DNA from: Sporosarcina sp. P33
GTDB taxonomy: Bacteria > Bacillota > Bacilli > Bacillales_A > Planococcaceae
DNA: 64,000 nucleotides
Direction: 5' to 3'
Assembly (NCBI RefSeq): GCF_002077155.1
Contig: NZ_CP015027.1
Location: 2,830,501-2,894,500 of the forward strand
Below the pieces are notes generated by a model. It was not told the origin of the DNA and did not search any database. It was given only the letters and a program-made list of their open reading frames with translations. A program made the position numbers and the translations under genes. Every line of letters starts with the position of its first letter. The stretch's first letter is position 1. Shown here in pieces: positions 1-7,654 of this stretch.

Positions 1-24
1 GTCTCAAAAATTTAGGTTAGCCCA
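1..24 (-). mobile_element. Left terminus of a second IS3-family copy (truncated by window edge)
   Basis: These 24 bases are the exact reverse complement of 14084-14107, the left end of the complete insertion sequence described at 14084-15377. The match stops exactly at the base that the 3-bp target duplication independently defines as the element boundary. A second copy in the opposite orientation therefore lies just outside the window, 55 bp downstream of the YtvI-like gene. Only the terminus is visible, so the state of that copy is unknown. Confidence 0.8.
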
Positions 25-79
25 TGGATGAATAAACTCCTTTACGCTTTTTTCATATTATGTCCCAGTCTCTTTCGCT

Positions 80-1135
80 TTAAATTTTGAAATTCAATTT
101 GATGATGCCTGCTTCTCTTGCCGTATTAAACAGGATGACAATCATAGGCCCGATGAAGAAACCGAGAAAACCAACCAGTTTCAATCCGATAAACATAGCG
201 ATTAGCGTTGGCAGCGGAGACAGCCCGATCTGCGAACCCATTACTTTCGGTTCCACTGTCCGTCTGATCACCAGAAGAATAATTGCTAATATCGCTAATT
301 TTGTACCCATCGCGATATCACCTGAAATATACTGATAGATGGACCAGGGCGCCAGAATGATGATGGAACCAAGTATAGGAATAATATCAATAATCCAGAT
401 CACGAGCGCCATGACGACAGCGTATTTAGGAATAATCATCAGCAGTCCGATAAACGATACGACCAGTACAATCAGGCTGACAAGCAATTGTGCTTTGACA
501 AAACCTAAGATAACAAATCGTAATCTTTTCGCCATATAATGAACTTTTTGAGCGGTTGCTTCCGTCAGATGAAAATAAAATGTCTTTTTCAGGCTCGGCA
601 GCTCTAGCATGAACAAGAAGAGTGCAATCATGAACACGATAAAACTGACAAGAAAGTTTGGAATATCGGACATGAGTGCTAAAATACGGTCATAGCTTAA
701 AAGTGTAATAATTGACACGCGAATGGATTCTACAATTTCATTAAATTCATTTTCCAGCATAGTCAGAATATCATCGGGCATGCCGACGGTGTACTGAAAT
801 AATTTACTTTGCGTGTTAATCCACACACTTGAAAGAGAGTTTAAGTAGTTCGGAATCTCTTTTGTGAAATGAATAATTTTACCAATCAGCGTCGTGACAG
901 TGTAGAATAGAAAGAATATACTGACACCGACAAAGACGATGAAATTCACAATAACAGAAACTTTACGTTTCCAATTAAATCGTTTTTCCACCCATTTTAC
1001 TAAAGGATCTATGAATAAAGCTGTCAAAAACGCTAAAATAATAGGTATGGAAACCGGTAAAATAAAAAACACAATAAGCAGTAATACAATGATGCTGAGT
1101 GTAATCATAATGTTTCGTTTTGTGAGAAATTTCAA
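80..1135 (-). CDS. AI-2E family / YtvI-like membrane permease
   Basis: A 351-residue polytopic membrane protein of the UPF0118 (AI-2E exporter-like) family, with about eight hydrophobic segments. Two are at the N-terminus, a loop of roughly 100 residues follows, and the remaining helices occupy residues 150-345. The N-terminus and length resemble the sporulation membrane protein YtvI (about 370 residues), so YtvI is the best guess, but the family holds several functionally distinct members. The start is TTG at 1133-1135 behind a GGAGGA ribosome site. The transported substrate cannot be told from sequence. The gene lies downstream of the YugN-like gene on the same strand, with a terminator between them. 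Confidence 0.8.
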   Translation of the reverse strand: MKFLTKRNIMITLSIIVLLLIVFFILPVSIPIILAFLTALFIDPLVKWVEKRFNWKRKVSVIVNFIVFVGVSIFFLFYTVTTLIGKIIHFTKEIPNYLNSLSSVWINTQSKLFQYTVGMPDDILTMLENEFNEIVESIRVSIITLLSYDRILALMSDIPNFLVSFIVFMIALFLFMLELPSLKKTFYFHLTEATAQKVHYMAKRLRFVILGFVKAQLLVSLIVLVVSFIGLLMIIPKYAVVMALVIWIIDIIPILGSIIILAPWSIYQYISGDIAMGTKLAILAIILLVIRRTVEPKVMGSQIGLSPLPTLIAMFIGLKLVGFLGFFIGPMIVILFNTAREAGIIKLNFKI

Positions 1136-1197
1136 GAGTAATCGTCCTCCACGTAGATACTGTTTTTATTATAACCAAGTTAGTGGAGTAATAGTAG

Positions 1198-1233
1198 AAA
1201 AAGCCGAAGAACAATCGCTCTTCGGCTTTTTCC
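1198..1233 (-). terminator. Rho-independent terminator of the YugN-like gene
   Basis: Inverted repeat AAAGCCGAAGA / TCTTCGGCTTT with an 8-base loop. Read on the minus strand it ends in a run of T. It separates the YugN-like gene from the YtvI-like permease. Confidence 0.85.
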
Positions 1234-1238
1234 TGTCA

Positions 1239-1598
1239 TTACAAACTATATTGCTTTAACTCGTCATATACTGCTTTCAATGTTAGTTCGCAGTCTTTAA
1301 CCAGGCTTGCCGGGAAGTTTTCTTCTTCGCCATACTCAACGCCGAATGGATAGTAATACTTGCCCAGAACAGGCTGCTTCAGACGAACAGTAGCTTTACG
1401 GCCGTCGATGTCGCCTTCTACCAGCTCACCGAACACGCGCAAGTAGTATGTACCTTCTCTAACAACGTACTTTCTGTCGAAAGTTACGCGCTCGTAGTCC
1501 CATTGACCGTCGATTTCAAGATTATGCTTATTCATGATTTCTTCCATAACCCGCAAATCTGCCACAAGGCCTTTAAGACCTATATTTTCAACATACAT
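1239..1598 (-). CDS. YugN-like family protein
   Basis: A 119-residue soluble protein resembling the Bacillus YugN family of unknown function. It begins MYVENIGLKGL, and its charged beta-rich middle includes YYLRVFGELVEGDID. A longer reading frame exists upstream, but the start at 1598 has a strong purine-rich ribosome site (GGAGGGGGAT) 6-8 bases ahead and matches the family's usual length, so it is preferred. No catalytic motif, signal peptide or membrane segment is visible. It is followed by a good terminator. Function is unknown. Confidence 0.75.
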   Translation of the reverse strand: MYVENIGLKGLVADLRVMEEIMNKHNLEIDGQWDYERVTFDRKYVVREGTYYLRVFGELVEGDIDGRKATVRLKQPVLGKYYYPFGVEYGEEENFPASLVKDCELTLKAVYDELKQYSL

Positions 1599-1869
1599 CT
1601 GTAAATCCCCCTCCATGTTCATCCTGACGAATACGTATACTATTATATCATAAAACAAATCAATTTTACTTGCAATGACAACATTGTGTCAACGCTTTCT
1701 TTCACGGTGTATATAGGTGACTAGCGTCTGTGTCTTCTGTACAATAAAAGAAAGTTCCAGTATGTAAATACGTATCATGATATATACATTTGTTTCATCA
1801 TGGTTTGCAGCAATAAAAGATAAGGTGCAATCATACGAACTGTATAAAACGAGCGGAAAGGAAGATTAC

Positions 1870-2949
1870 ATGTGGAGAGTGGGCTGGAAGATTCTCATTT
1901 TGCTATTGATCGTCATGGGGATTTTTTATTTTATAACTGATAAGGTGAGTGTAAATGAACCGCTGGAATCACCCGTACAGCATGGTTCGCCTATTGCAGT
2001 GCCTGAAAAGGGCCCCTCAGTGGGCGGTGAAGGTATGCCAAGACCATCGGAAGGGATGTCCGTGTTTGTCGGTCAGAAGGTCGAAAAACTGGAAGAGCAA
2101 TTCGGCAAACCATCCAGAGTGGAGCCATCCAGCTATCAGTACGAATGGTGGGTATACACAGATAAACCAAGTTTTATGGCAGGTGTGCGAAAAGGAAAGG
2201 TCAACCAATTGTATACTGCCGACAGATCAGCGGATGTGTCCCCGTTTACCATCGGGCAGAATGTGCAGGAAATTCATCGTTTTACACCAATTGAATCAGA
2301 GATTGACGTAACAATCAAAGACAATATTTATTCATTTTCATTAAACAGTGATGATATTAAAAACCGTATGCTAATACCCTACGAGAACTTATTCGTACAA
2401 TTATATATTGATCAAGTAGACGGGGTGCTTGGAGGCGTCCGCTTCATCACTCCGAGTACGCTGGTCAAACATCAGCCGTATGATATGACCTATCTTGGCG
2501 AAATGATAGAAGCGCCAAAGCCTTCTTCAACAGTTCAGACGGAGGTAGACCGTGCTATGGAAAGACAGACATTCGAAGTGACTAATCAGGTGCGTGAAAA
2601 ACGTGACTTGCCGGTTTTATCATATGACGAAAAACTGGCTGCACTTTCAAGAAAGCATAGCCAGGAAATGATTTTTCAGAAATACCGGTCGCATGGTGAA
2701 GAAATTATTGAACCGTTTTCAGAACGGTTAAAAGCGGCCGGCATCCCACCTGCGAAGGCTGGAGAAAATACTGCATTTAATTATATCGATTCCATTGAAA
2801 CGGTTCATGGCTGGCTAAATTCACCGAAGCACCGGGAGGTCCTGCTGAATCCCAATTTTACGCATACCGGTGTCGGCGTTTACAATAAATACTACACACA
2901 GTCATTTGTTGCCCGGACGGAAACCGATCAATCGGAAGATGACGACTAA
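1870..2949 (+). CDS. ylbC: Membrane-anchored CAP-domain protein, YlbC-like
   Basis: A 359-residue protein with an N-terminal membrane anchor (residues about 7-25) and an extracytoplasmic body. The body holds a CAP-associated N domain (about 70-210) and a C-terminal CAP/SCP domain (about 230-350) with the family's alpha-beta-alpha features, including WLNSPKHREVLLNP and GVGV. B. subtilis YlbC has the same architecture, similar length and the same chromosomal position. The frame is open back to 1777, but ATG 1870 has a GGAAG ribosome site at suitable distance and puts the membrane anchor at the terminus. CAP-domain proteins in spore formers are extracytoplasmic and of unclear biochemical role. 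The end overlaps the convergent kinase gene by 4 bp. Confidence 0.85.
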   Translation: MWRVGWKILILLLIVMGIFYFITDKVSVNEPLESPVQHGSPIAVPEKGPSVGGEGMPRPSEGMSVFVGQKVEKLEEQFGKPSRVEPSSYQYEWWVYTDKPSFMAGVRKGKVNQLYTADRSADVSPFTIGQNVQEIHRFTPIESEIDVTIKDNIYSFSLNSDDIKNRMLIPYENLFVQLYIDQVDGVLGGVRFITPSTLVKHQPYDMTYLGEMIEAPKPSSTVQTEVDRAMERQTFEVTNQVREKRDLPVLSYDEKLAALSRKHSQEMIFQKYRSHGEEIIEPFSERLKAAGIPPAKAGENTAFNYIDSIETVHGWLNSPKHREVLLNPNFTHTGVGVYNKYYTQSFVARTETDQSEDDD

Positions 2950-3677
2950 GGAAGAATCCATGTGCCTTCCTCGTTCGATGCGATGCCTCTTATATGAAGA
3001 GGCATCGCTGTTTTTTTTGCATATACAGCTGCTTTTTCTTGAATAACAGGACGTTCACACTGAAGTAATGGAAGAAACTCGTCAAATGTCAGCCGGTCGA
3101 AACGTGTATAGTCTGATGTTTTATGGGGATCGGCTGACATGACTCCCGGTACATCCTTAAAAAACTCCACATGACTGGCCTGTAAAGATGAAGCCAGTGC
3201 AATCGCTGTTAAATCGCTGCCGCCTCTGCCGAGTGTCATAAACTGACCTTGCGTATTCATTCCCTGAAAGCCGGGAACGATAATGCATGAATGCGTCTGC
3301 AATGTATTGACAATATGTGTACTGTTGATTTTTTCGATGGTGGCATTACAAAATGCGCCCTTTGTTCGAATGCCTGTATTTTGTCCATAGATAATTGTGT
3401 TGTCTATGCCTTCAGTAGTTAATTCTGCGGATAATACAGCAGAAGCAATCAGTTCTCCGCATGCAGCTGCCAAATCTCTGGCTTCGCCGGATTTAGAGAA
3501 AGAGTTGGTGAGTGTCAGCAGCTGATCCGTTGAATAGGGATCGCCGCCTCTCCCCATTGCAGAGACGACGACGATTACGGCGCGGTACTTCGACAGTGCA
3601 CGGCGGATATGTTGAATGCACTTTGCCCGCTGCTGTTCATTCTGCATCGCAATCCCGCCGAACTTCTGGATAATCAT
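2946..3677 (-). CDS. DapG-like aspartokinase catalytic domain without ACT domains
   Basis: A 243-residue amino-acid-kinase-fold protein that resembles the catalytic half of B. subtilis aspartokinase I (DapG). KFGG is at residues 5-8, VVVSAMGRGGDPYSTD at about 36-51, CGE at 73-75, GRGGSD at 150-155 and PGVMSADP at about 177-184. Aspartokinase phosphorylates aspartate as the first step to diaminopimelate and lysine. DapG is about 400 residues; this protein stops where the linker to the two regulatory ACT domains would begin, so it should lack allosteric feedback. KFGG is followed by IA instead of the usual TS, so activity is not assured. No strong ribosome site precedes the ATG at 3677. It is divergent from a MurE-type ligase, and the shared promoter region has sporulation-type boxes. 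A role in supplying DAP for spore cortex is inferred. Confidence 0.75.
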   Translation of the reverse strand: MIIQKFGGIAMQNEQQRAKCIQHIRRALSKYRAVIVVVSAMGRGGDPYSTDQLLTLTNSFSKSGEARDLAAACGELIASAVLSAELTTEGIDNTIIYGQNTGIRTKGAFCNATIEKINSTHIVNTLQTHSCIIVPGFQGMNTQGQFMTLGRGGSDLTAIALASSLQASHVEFFKDVPGVMSADPHKTSDYTRFDRLTFDEFLPLLQCERPVIQEKAAVYAKKTAMPLHIRGIASNEEGTWILP

Positions 3678-3698
3678 AGTATCCCAACTTTCTTCGTG

Positions 3699-3726
3699 AC
3701 ATTCTCCTTACGCCTTTCATAGAATA
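3699..3726 (+). promoter_or_regulatory. Candidate sigma-K-type promoter of the MurE-like gene
   Basis: AC at 3699-3700, a 17-base spacer, then CATAGAATA at 3718-3726, which matches the mother-cell sigma-K pattern AC-N16/17-CATAnnnTA. Transcription would start near 3733-3735, ahead of the AAGGAG ribosome site at 3774. No sigma-A promoter is evident in the same gap. Confidence 0.55.
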
Positions 3727-3751
3727 CTTTATGCTTCGTTTCATTATATTC
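3725..3751 (-). promoter_or_regulatory. Candidate mother-cell promoter of the aspartokinase-like gene
   Basis: On the minus strand CATAAAGTA (3733-3725) fits the CATAnnnTA -10 element shared by sigma-E and sigma-K. GAATATA (3751-3745) resembles a sigma-E -35 element, but the 11-base spacer is shorter than usual. The -10 box overlaps the plus-strand -10 box by two bases. Confidence 0.4.
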
Positions 3752-3788
3752 TCTGAAGAATAAAATGTTCGGGAAGGAGCGGGTTGCC

Positions 3789-5210
3789 TTGCTTTTATCT
3801 GAGTTACTAAAGGAATGGCCATGCACTGTGCTGCAGGGCTCGATACGGCAGTCAGTCAGCGGCATTACGGAATCCTCTAAAAAAGTGAAGAAAGACTATG
3901 TATTTGTCATAAGGAAGGGATCTGTGCAAGATGGTATGGCATTTATAGATGAAGCTATAGCTAATGGAGCGAAAACACTTGCAGTAGACCGGACGAATGC
4001 AGATCTCTCACTCGTGCCTGATGATATTACCGTGGTGCTTGTACCGGACTGCTCATTATTTATTTCATATGGAAGTGCGAGGTTTTCAGGAAATCCGGCT
4101 GAAGAGTTGACGGTGATTGGTGTTACAGGTACGAACGGCAAAACGACAGTCAGTCATTTTATCGGTCAATTACTGAATGAACTAGGCTGCAAGACGGCAG
4201 TGATTGGGACGACAGGGCTTTATATCAACGGCCAGCTGACAGAAACTATAGCCAATTCTATGACGACCATGCCGGCCGAACAGCTGCATCCCATTCTGCG
4301 CAGATGTGCCGATCAGCATGTGACACATGTTGTGCTGGAAGCATCATCACTCGGTTTATCTTCAAACCGGCTGGCCCATTGTCCGATGGCTGTCGGTATA
4401 TTTTTGAATATCGGGATGGATCATTACGTTGAACACGGCGGCAAGCAGCGTTATATTGAAGCAAAGAAGAAATTGGTTTTGCTGGCTGACCAGCTGGTGA
4501 TCAACGAAGAAGATGAAACTTGTCATTCAATTGGCATGGAACTGGCTGATCCGCCAATTTATTTCAGCAGTCAGCACATTCACGGGATGCCGCAGCCACC
4601 CGGAACCTATCCGGTCCTCGGCAGGCATAATGAAATGAACGCCCGTGCAGCTGTCGGAGCGTTGTTCGCTCTTGGTTATACTTGGCAGGCCGTACGACCC
4701 CATCTGACAAGTCTTCGTTTGCCGACGGGCCGTTTGGAAAAGTATGAAGAAGCGGGTATCGAAGTGTACGTAGACTATGCGCATACACCGGATGCACTGC
4801 AAGCCGTGCTTGAGGCGCTGTCTGCGAGTTCCAAACGTGTAATTACGGTATTTGGCTGCGGCGGAGAAAGGGACCGTGAAAAACGCCCGCAAATGGGTGC
4901 AGTAGCGGCTCATTACAGTTCCTGTGTCATTCTTACTTCTGATAATCCGAGAACAGAAGAACCATCTCAAATTATCTTGGATATCCTTGCCGGCATGACA
5001 GGATTCGCAACGCCAGTAGATATCCTCGTGCATCGGCAGTATGCGATTCAATACGCGATCAGGCAAGCGCAGCCCGGAGATATTGTCCTTATCGCAGGTA
5101 AAGGGCATGAACAGACACAGCAGTCGGGAAATCAAACGATCCGCTTTTGTGATATGGAAGAAGTGAAGAAAGCATTCGCTGCGGAAAATAAAAGGCGCAA
5201 GAAATCTTAA
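3789..5210 (+). CDS. murE: MurE-type UDP-MurNAc-tripeptide ligase with DAP-type DNPR motif
   Basis: A 473-residue Mur ligase that adds the third amino acid to UDP-MurNAc-L-Ala-D-Glu. The ATP loop TGTNGKTT is at about 113-120, the putative carbamylated lysine in YIEAKKK at about 226, DNPRTEEP from 385, and GKGHE at 437-441. The arginine of DNPR is characteristic of meso-diaminopimelate-adding MurE enzymes. The start is taken as TTG 3789 because AAGGAG lies 9 bases upstream and the resulting LLLSELL resembles a usual MurE N-terminus; the frame is open from 3765. The gene is not in the dcw cluster, where murE is missing, and it is divergent from an aspartokinase-like gene behind a sigma-K-like promoter. 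It could be the only MurE or a second, sporulation-specific one. Confidence 0.85.
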   Translation: MLLSELLKEWPCTVLQGSIRQSVSGITESSKKVKKDYVFVIRKGSVQDGMAFIDEAIANGAKTLAVDRTNADLSLVPDDITVVLVPDCSLFISYGSARFSGNPAEELTVIGVTGTNGKTTVSHFIGQLLNELGCKTAVIGTTGLYINGQLTETIANSMTTMPAEQLHPILRRCADQHVTHVVLEASSLGLSSNRLAHCPMAVGIFLNIGMDHYVEHGGKQRYIEAKKKLVLLADQLVINEEDETCHSIGMELADPPIYFSSQHIHGMPQPPGTYPVLGRHNEMNARAAVGALFALGYTWQAVRPHLTSLRLPTGRLEKYEEAGIEVYVDYAHTPDALQAVLEALSASSKRVITVFGCGGERDREKRPQMGAVAAHYSSCVILTSDNPRTEEPSQIILDILAGMTGFATPVDILVHRQYAIQYAIRQAQPGDIVLIAGKGHEQTQQSGNQTIRFCDMEEVKKAFAAENKRRKKS

Positions 5211-5269
5211 TGAATAGTCGGGGAACCGGTTTTTTGGTATGATGGGGTAGATAGGAGGTGCGGCAAACT

Positions 5270-5713
5270 ATGATGATGACAGACGAGTGGATGAGAGTCA
5301 TCGATGTGGCGGAAGAACTTTCCGATATGCTGCTGCGTTCTGAAGTGGTGAAAGCCTATCGAGACGCACACAACCGTGTATATTCAAACGCTGATCTGCG
5401 TGAAAAGATCATAAAATTTACCAAAATGAAAGAACAATATGAAGATGTACAGCGTTTTGGACGCTATCATCCGGATTATAGAGTAATTATGAAGGAAATA
5501 CGCCTGCAAAAGCGGGAACTGGACTTGCAGGACGAAGTGGCGGAATTGCGTCTGGCGGAAAATGATGTGCAATCATTGCTGGATGAAATCGGCATCATGA
5601 TCGGACAATCGGTTTCAGATGCAGTCAAAGTGCCTGCCGGTGACGGAACTTTCTCGAACAGTTCTTGCGGAGGCGGCTGCGGCTCCGGCGGCAGTTGTTC
5701 TTGTTCGGCATAA
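5270..5713 (+). CDS. ylbF: YlbF family protein (Y-complex subunit)
   Basis: A 147-residue largely helical protein of the YlbF/YmcA family. In B. subtilis, YlbF, YmcA and YaaT form a complex that binds iron-sulfur clusters and assists RNase Y processing, with effects on sporulation, competence and biofilm formation. The helical body covers residues 5-115. The tail (about 130-147) is rich in Gly, Ser and Cys, including CGGGCG and CSCS, which provides candidate cluster ligands. ATG 5270 is chosen because TAGGAGG ends about 11 bases upstream; a GTG at 5258 would lie within the ribosome site. It is the first of the conserved ylbF-ylbG-rsmD-coaD block. Confidence 0.88.
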   Translation: MMMTDEWMRVIDVAEELSDMLLRSEVVKAYRDAHNRVYSNADLREKIIKFTKMKEQYEDVQRFGRYHPDYRVIMKEIRLQKRELDLQDEVAELRLAENDVQSLLDEIGIMIGQSVSDAVKVPAGDGTFSNSSCGGGCGSGGSCSCSA

Positions 5714-5720
5714 TGATTAT

Positions 5721-5760
5721 AACGAAAACTAAACCCTGCGCGCAGGGTTTAGTTTTCGTT
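5721..5760. terminator. Perfect 40-bp palindrome, bidirectional terminator
   Basis: The two 20-base halves are exact reverse complements with no loop, GC-rich at the centre and AT-rich outside. It lies between convergent genes ylbF and the GDPD-like gene. It overlaps the last codons (N, E, N and stop) of the latter, so the palindrome is constrained both as hairpin and as coding sequence. Confidence 0.8.
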
Positions 5761-6618
5761 AAAGAATGTCAGCAAATCTTTTGGCTGGCTTGTAATAAAG
5801 CCGTCAACGTGAAGCTTGGACAATTTCGGAAGATCGCAAGTTTCATCCAATTCATAGAACACCGCAATATTCAGCTCTTGCAAAAAGTGGACAAATCCTT
5901 CAGACGCCAGCGGAAATACACCAAGCTTTTCCGGTAGACAAAAGACATCTGCGGCTGGGCGATAGAGATGGCCAAATTTACTTGTATAAGTCAAGTATGC
6001 TTTTTTAATTTCCTCACTGCCTGCTCCTAGAGCGACGGAATTTTGTGCATACAGATTGAAGCGGTCTATTTGTTCGTCATACGAACTGGTCACGACTACA
6101 CGCTCCGTCGCATCCATTTCATTCAGCAAATGCCACAGCTTGGAAGGGATCAGACTGCCTTCGTAAGAATCTGGTGAATCATTCATGGAAACAACAAACA
6201 GCAGCTGCGGGAATTTTTCCAACAGTTCACGCAAAGCGATAATGGAGCTGGGCGGCGGTACGGGATCTCCTTCATTTGCTGTAATAGTTTCATCTTGCAT
6301 TTCAGCAAAAGTATAGTCGGCGATTTCATCGGAAGGCAAGAGTTCCCGGGCCGGCACTAAAATAATTTCTTCGTCCTTCGTAAGCTGCACATCCACAGTG
6401 AATCCATGTACGCCTAAATCAGCTGCTTTTGTAAAAGCAGTCAGCGGATGGACATCGCTCTCCAGGGGAAATTGCGCATCTGTCAGTACAGCCGTTTCAG
6501 TAAATTGAAGCGCTTTCTTTTCGTCGCGGGGCTGTTGTTTCGTTACTACTTTTGATGCTGCCCATGCAGCCACTCCGGCAGCTCCGACAGTTAGTGCAAC
6601 CTTTGTTTTCCTTCCCAA
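5749..6618 (-). CDS. Degenerate glycerophosphodiester phosphodiesterase-fold protein, probably non-catalytic
   Basis: A 289-residue protein with an N-terminal hydrophobic segment (about 6-23) and a GDPD-like barrel. The alignment is anchored by LTAFTKAADLGVHGF and TKDEEI, which correspond to the family's AFxxAxxxGxdxxExD and TkDg segments. The catalytic residues are gone: the HRG motif reads TDAQ, PENT reads DVHP, the ExD pair reads TVD, and the downstream HD is VPA. True GDPD enzymes hydrolyse glycerophosphodiesters using these residues and a metal ion, so this is read as a pseudoenzyme or a protein with a new role. The start is TTG 6618 with GGAGG seven bases upstream. The frame is intact, which argues against simple decay. 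Confidence 0.65.
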   Translation of the reverse strand: MGRKTKVALTVGAAGVAAWAASKVVTKQQPRDEKKALQFTETAVLTDAQFPLESDVHPLTAFTKAADLGVHGFTVDVQLTKDEEIILVPARELLPSDEIADYTFAEMQDETITANEGDPVPPPSSIIALRELLEKFPQLLFVVSMNDSPDSYEGSLIPSKLWHLLNEMDATERVVVTSSYDEQIDRFNLYAQNSVALGAGSEEIKKAYLTYTSKFGHLYRPAADVFCLPEKLGVFPLASEGFVHFLQELNIAVFYELDETCDLPKLSKLHVDGFITSQPKDLLTFFNEN

Positions 6619-6846
6619 TCTAAAACCTCCTTATAAATAACTCTTTTTCGCTTTTTCAATCCGCGGCTGTTTGAACTTCAGCGGACCGGAAAATACTTGT
6701 ATTCAGCCGCCAGTTCGAAAAGAGCATCCGGCTGAATTCAGATAAATGTCTAACTAATTGTAACCTAATTATGAGAAGGTGTGCAATCAAAGATTCATGT
6801 TCTTACATATAGTGCCCGCATTCAGACAAACATTTACAAAGCAAGG

Positions 6847-6876
6847 TTGCAGGACTTTTCTCACCTATGGTATTGT
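6847..6876 (+). promoter_or_regulatory. Candidate sigma-A promoter of ylbG
   Basis: TTGCAG (6847-6852), an 18-base spacer and TATTGT (6871-6876) preceded by an extended TGG. The element is 27 bp ahead of the ylbG start. Confidence 0.45.
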
Positions 6877-6902
6877 ATGGAGTAAGAAAGAGGGGGAGAA
6901 TC

Positions 6903-7175
6903 ATGATTGATCGGCAAGGAATAATTGTCTATCTCCATCATTTAAAACAAGCAAAATCACTGCGTAAATTCGGGCATGTTCATTATATTTCCAAGAGAAT
7001 GAAATACGTTGTACTCTACTGTAATATGGAGGACGTGGAAACGACAATCAGCAAATTGGAGCGTCTGTCCGCTGTCAGAAAAGTACTGCCTTCCCAGCGT
7101 CCATTTGTCAGTACAGAATATGAAAATGCAAAGCCGGATAAAGCAAAGGAATACGATTATAAAACGGGTTTATGA
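6903..7175 (+). CDS. ylbG: YlbG family protein (DUF2129)
   Basis: A 90-residue protein, the usual length of YlbG, with the family's N-terminus [13 protein letters not shown] and [19 protein letters not shown] 6903 follows GAGGGGGAG; an upstream in-frame start would lengthen the protein beyond the family norm. Function is unknown. It is conserved next to ylbF, rsmD and coaD in Bacillales. Confidence 0.88.
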   Translation: MIDRQGIIVYLHHLKQAKSLRKFGHVHYISKRMKYVVLYCNMEDVETTISKLERLSAVRKVLPSQRPFVSTEYENAKPDKAKEYDYKTGL

Positions 7176-7187
7176 TAGTTCATCCGA

Positions 7188-7583
7188 TTAATTGAGCGGC
7201 GGGAGCAAATGATTCAGCCGCAAGATTCCAATAATATACTGATAAAATAATTCTTTTTCGGCAAACTGCGAAGAGTGCTTTATTTCCACCCGAACAGGTA
7301 TTGTATTCAGCGATTCCGCATGTTCGACAAATAAATCATAGCGCTTGGACGGCTTGTCCGCGGTGTGCCGAATTCCTTCTCTGCAAATATAGATCGGCAT
7401 ATAGTGGCTGTTTTCTGTTGCAGGAGAAAAAGAAACCGCAAGCGATAACTGTTCATGACTGCCGTGTGCTGATGAAAAAATATAAGATTTATAAATTCTG
7501 CGGGAATTTGTGGACATTAATTCGAGCAGCTCGTAAATGTCGCTGTATCCTTCTCCCAGTTCAATAAAACGTTGTTGGATCAT
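7188..7583 (-). CDS. Conserved hypothetical protein, DUF7147-like
   Basis: A 131-residue soluble protein beginning MIQQRFIELGEGYSDIYELL and ending GILRLNHLLPPLN, a pattern I associate with a small Bacillales family (DUF7147), often labelled methylthioribose kinase without support. No kinase motif can be seen. AAGGAAGAG precedes the ATG at 7583. It is convergent with ylbG, with a 12-bp gap. Function is unknown. Confidence 0.65.
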   Translation of the reverse strand: MIQQRFIELGEGYSDIYELLELMSTNSRRIYKSYIFSSAHGSHEQLSLAVSFSPATENSHYMPIYICREGIRHTADKPSKRYDLFVEHAESLNTIPVRVEIKHSSQFAEKELFYQYIIGILRLNHLLPPLN

Positions 7584-7654
7584 AATCAGGCTCTTCCTTT
7601 CAGGCGATTAGTAATGGTTCGTATCCATCATACCATGTGATGAGGTGTTGTACG

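Noticed and set aside
4527-5135. 202-codon open frame opposite the MurE-like gene
   Set aside because: It lies wholly within a recognised Mur ligase gene on the other strand and has no protein-like features.
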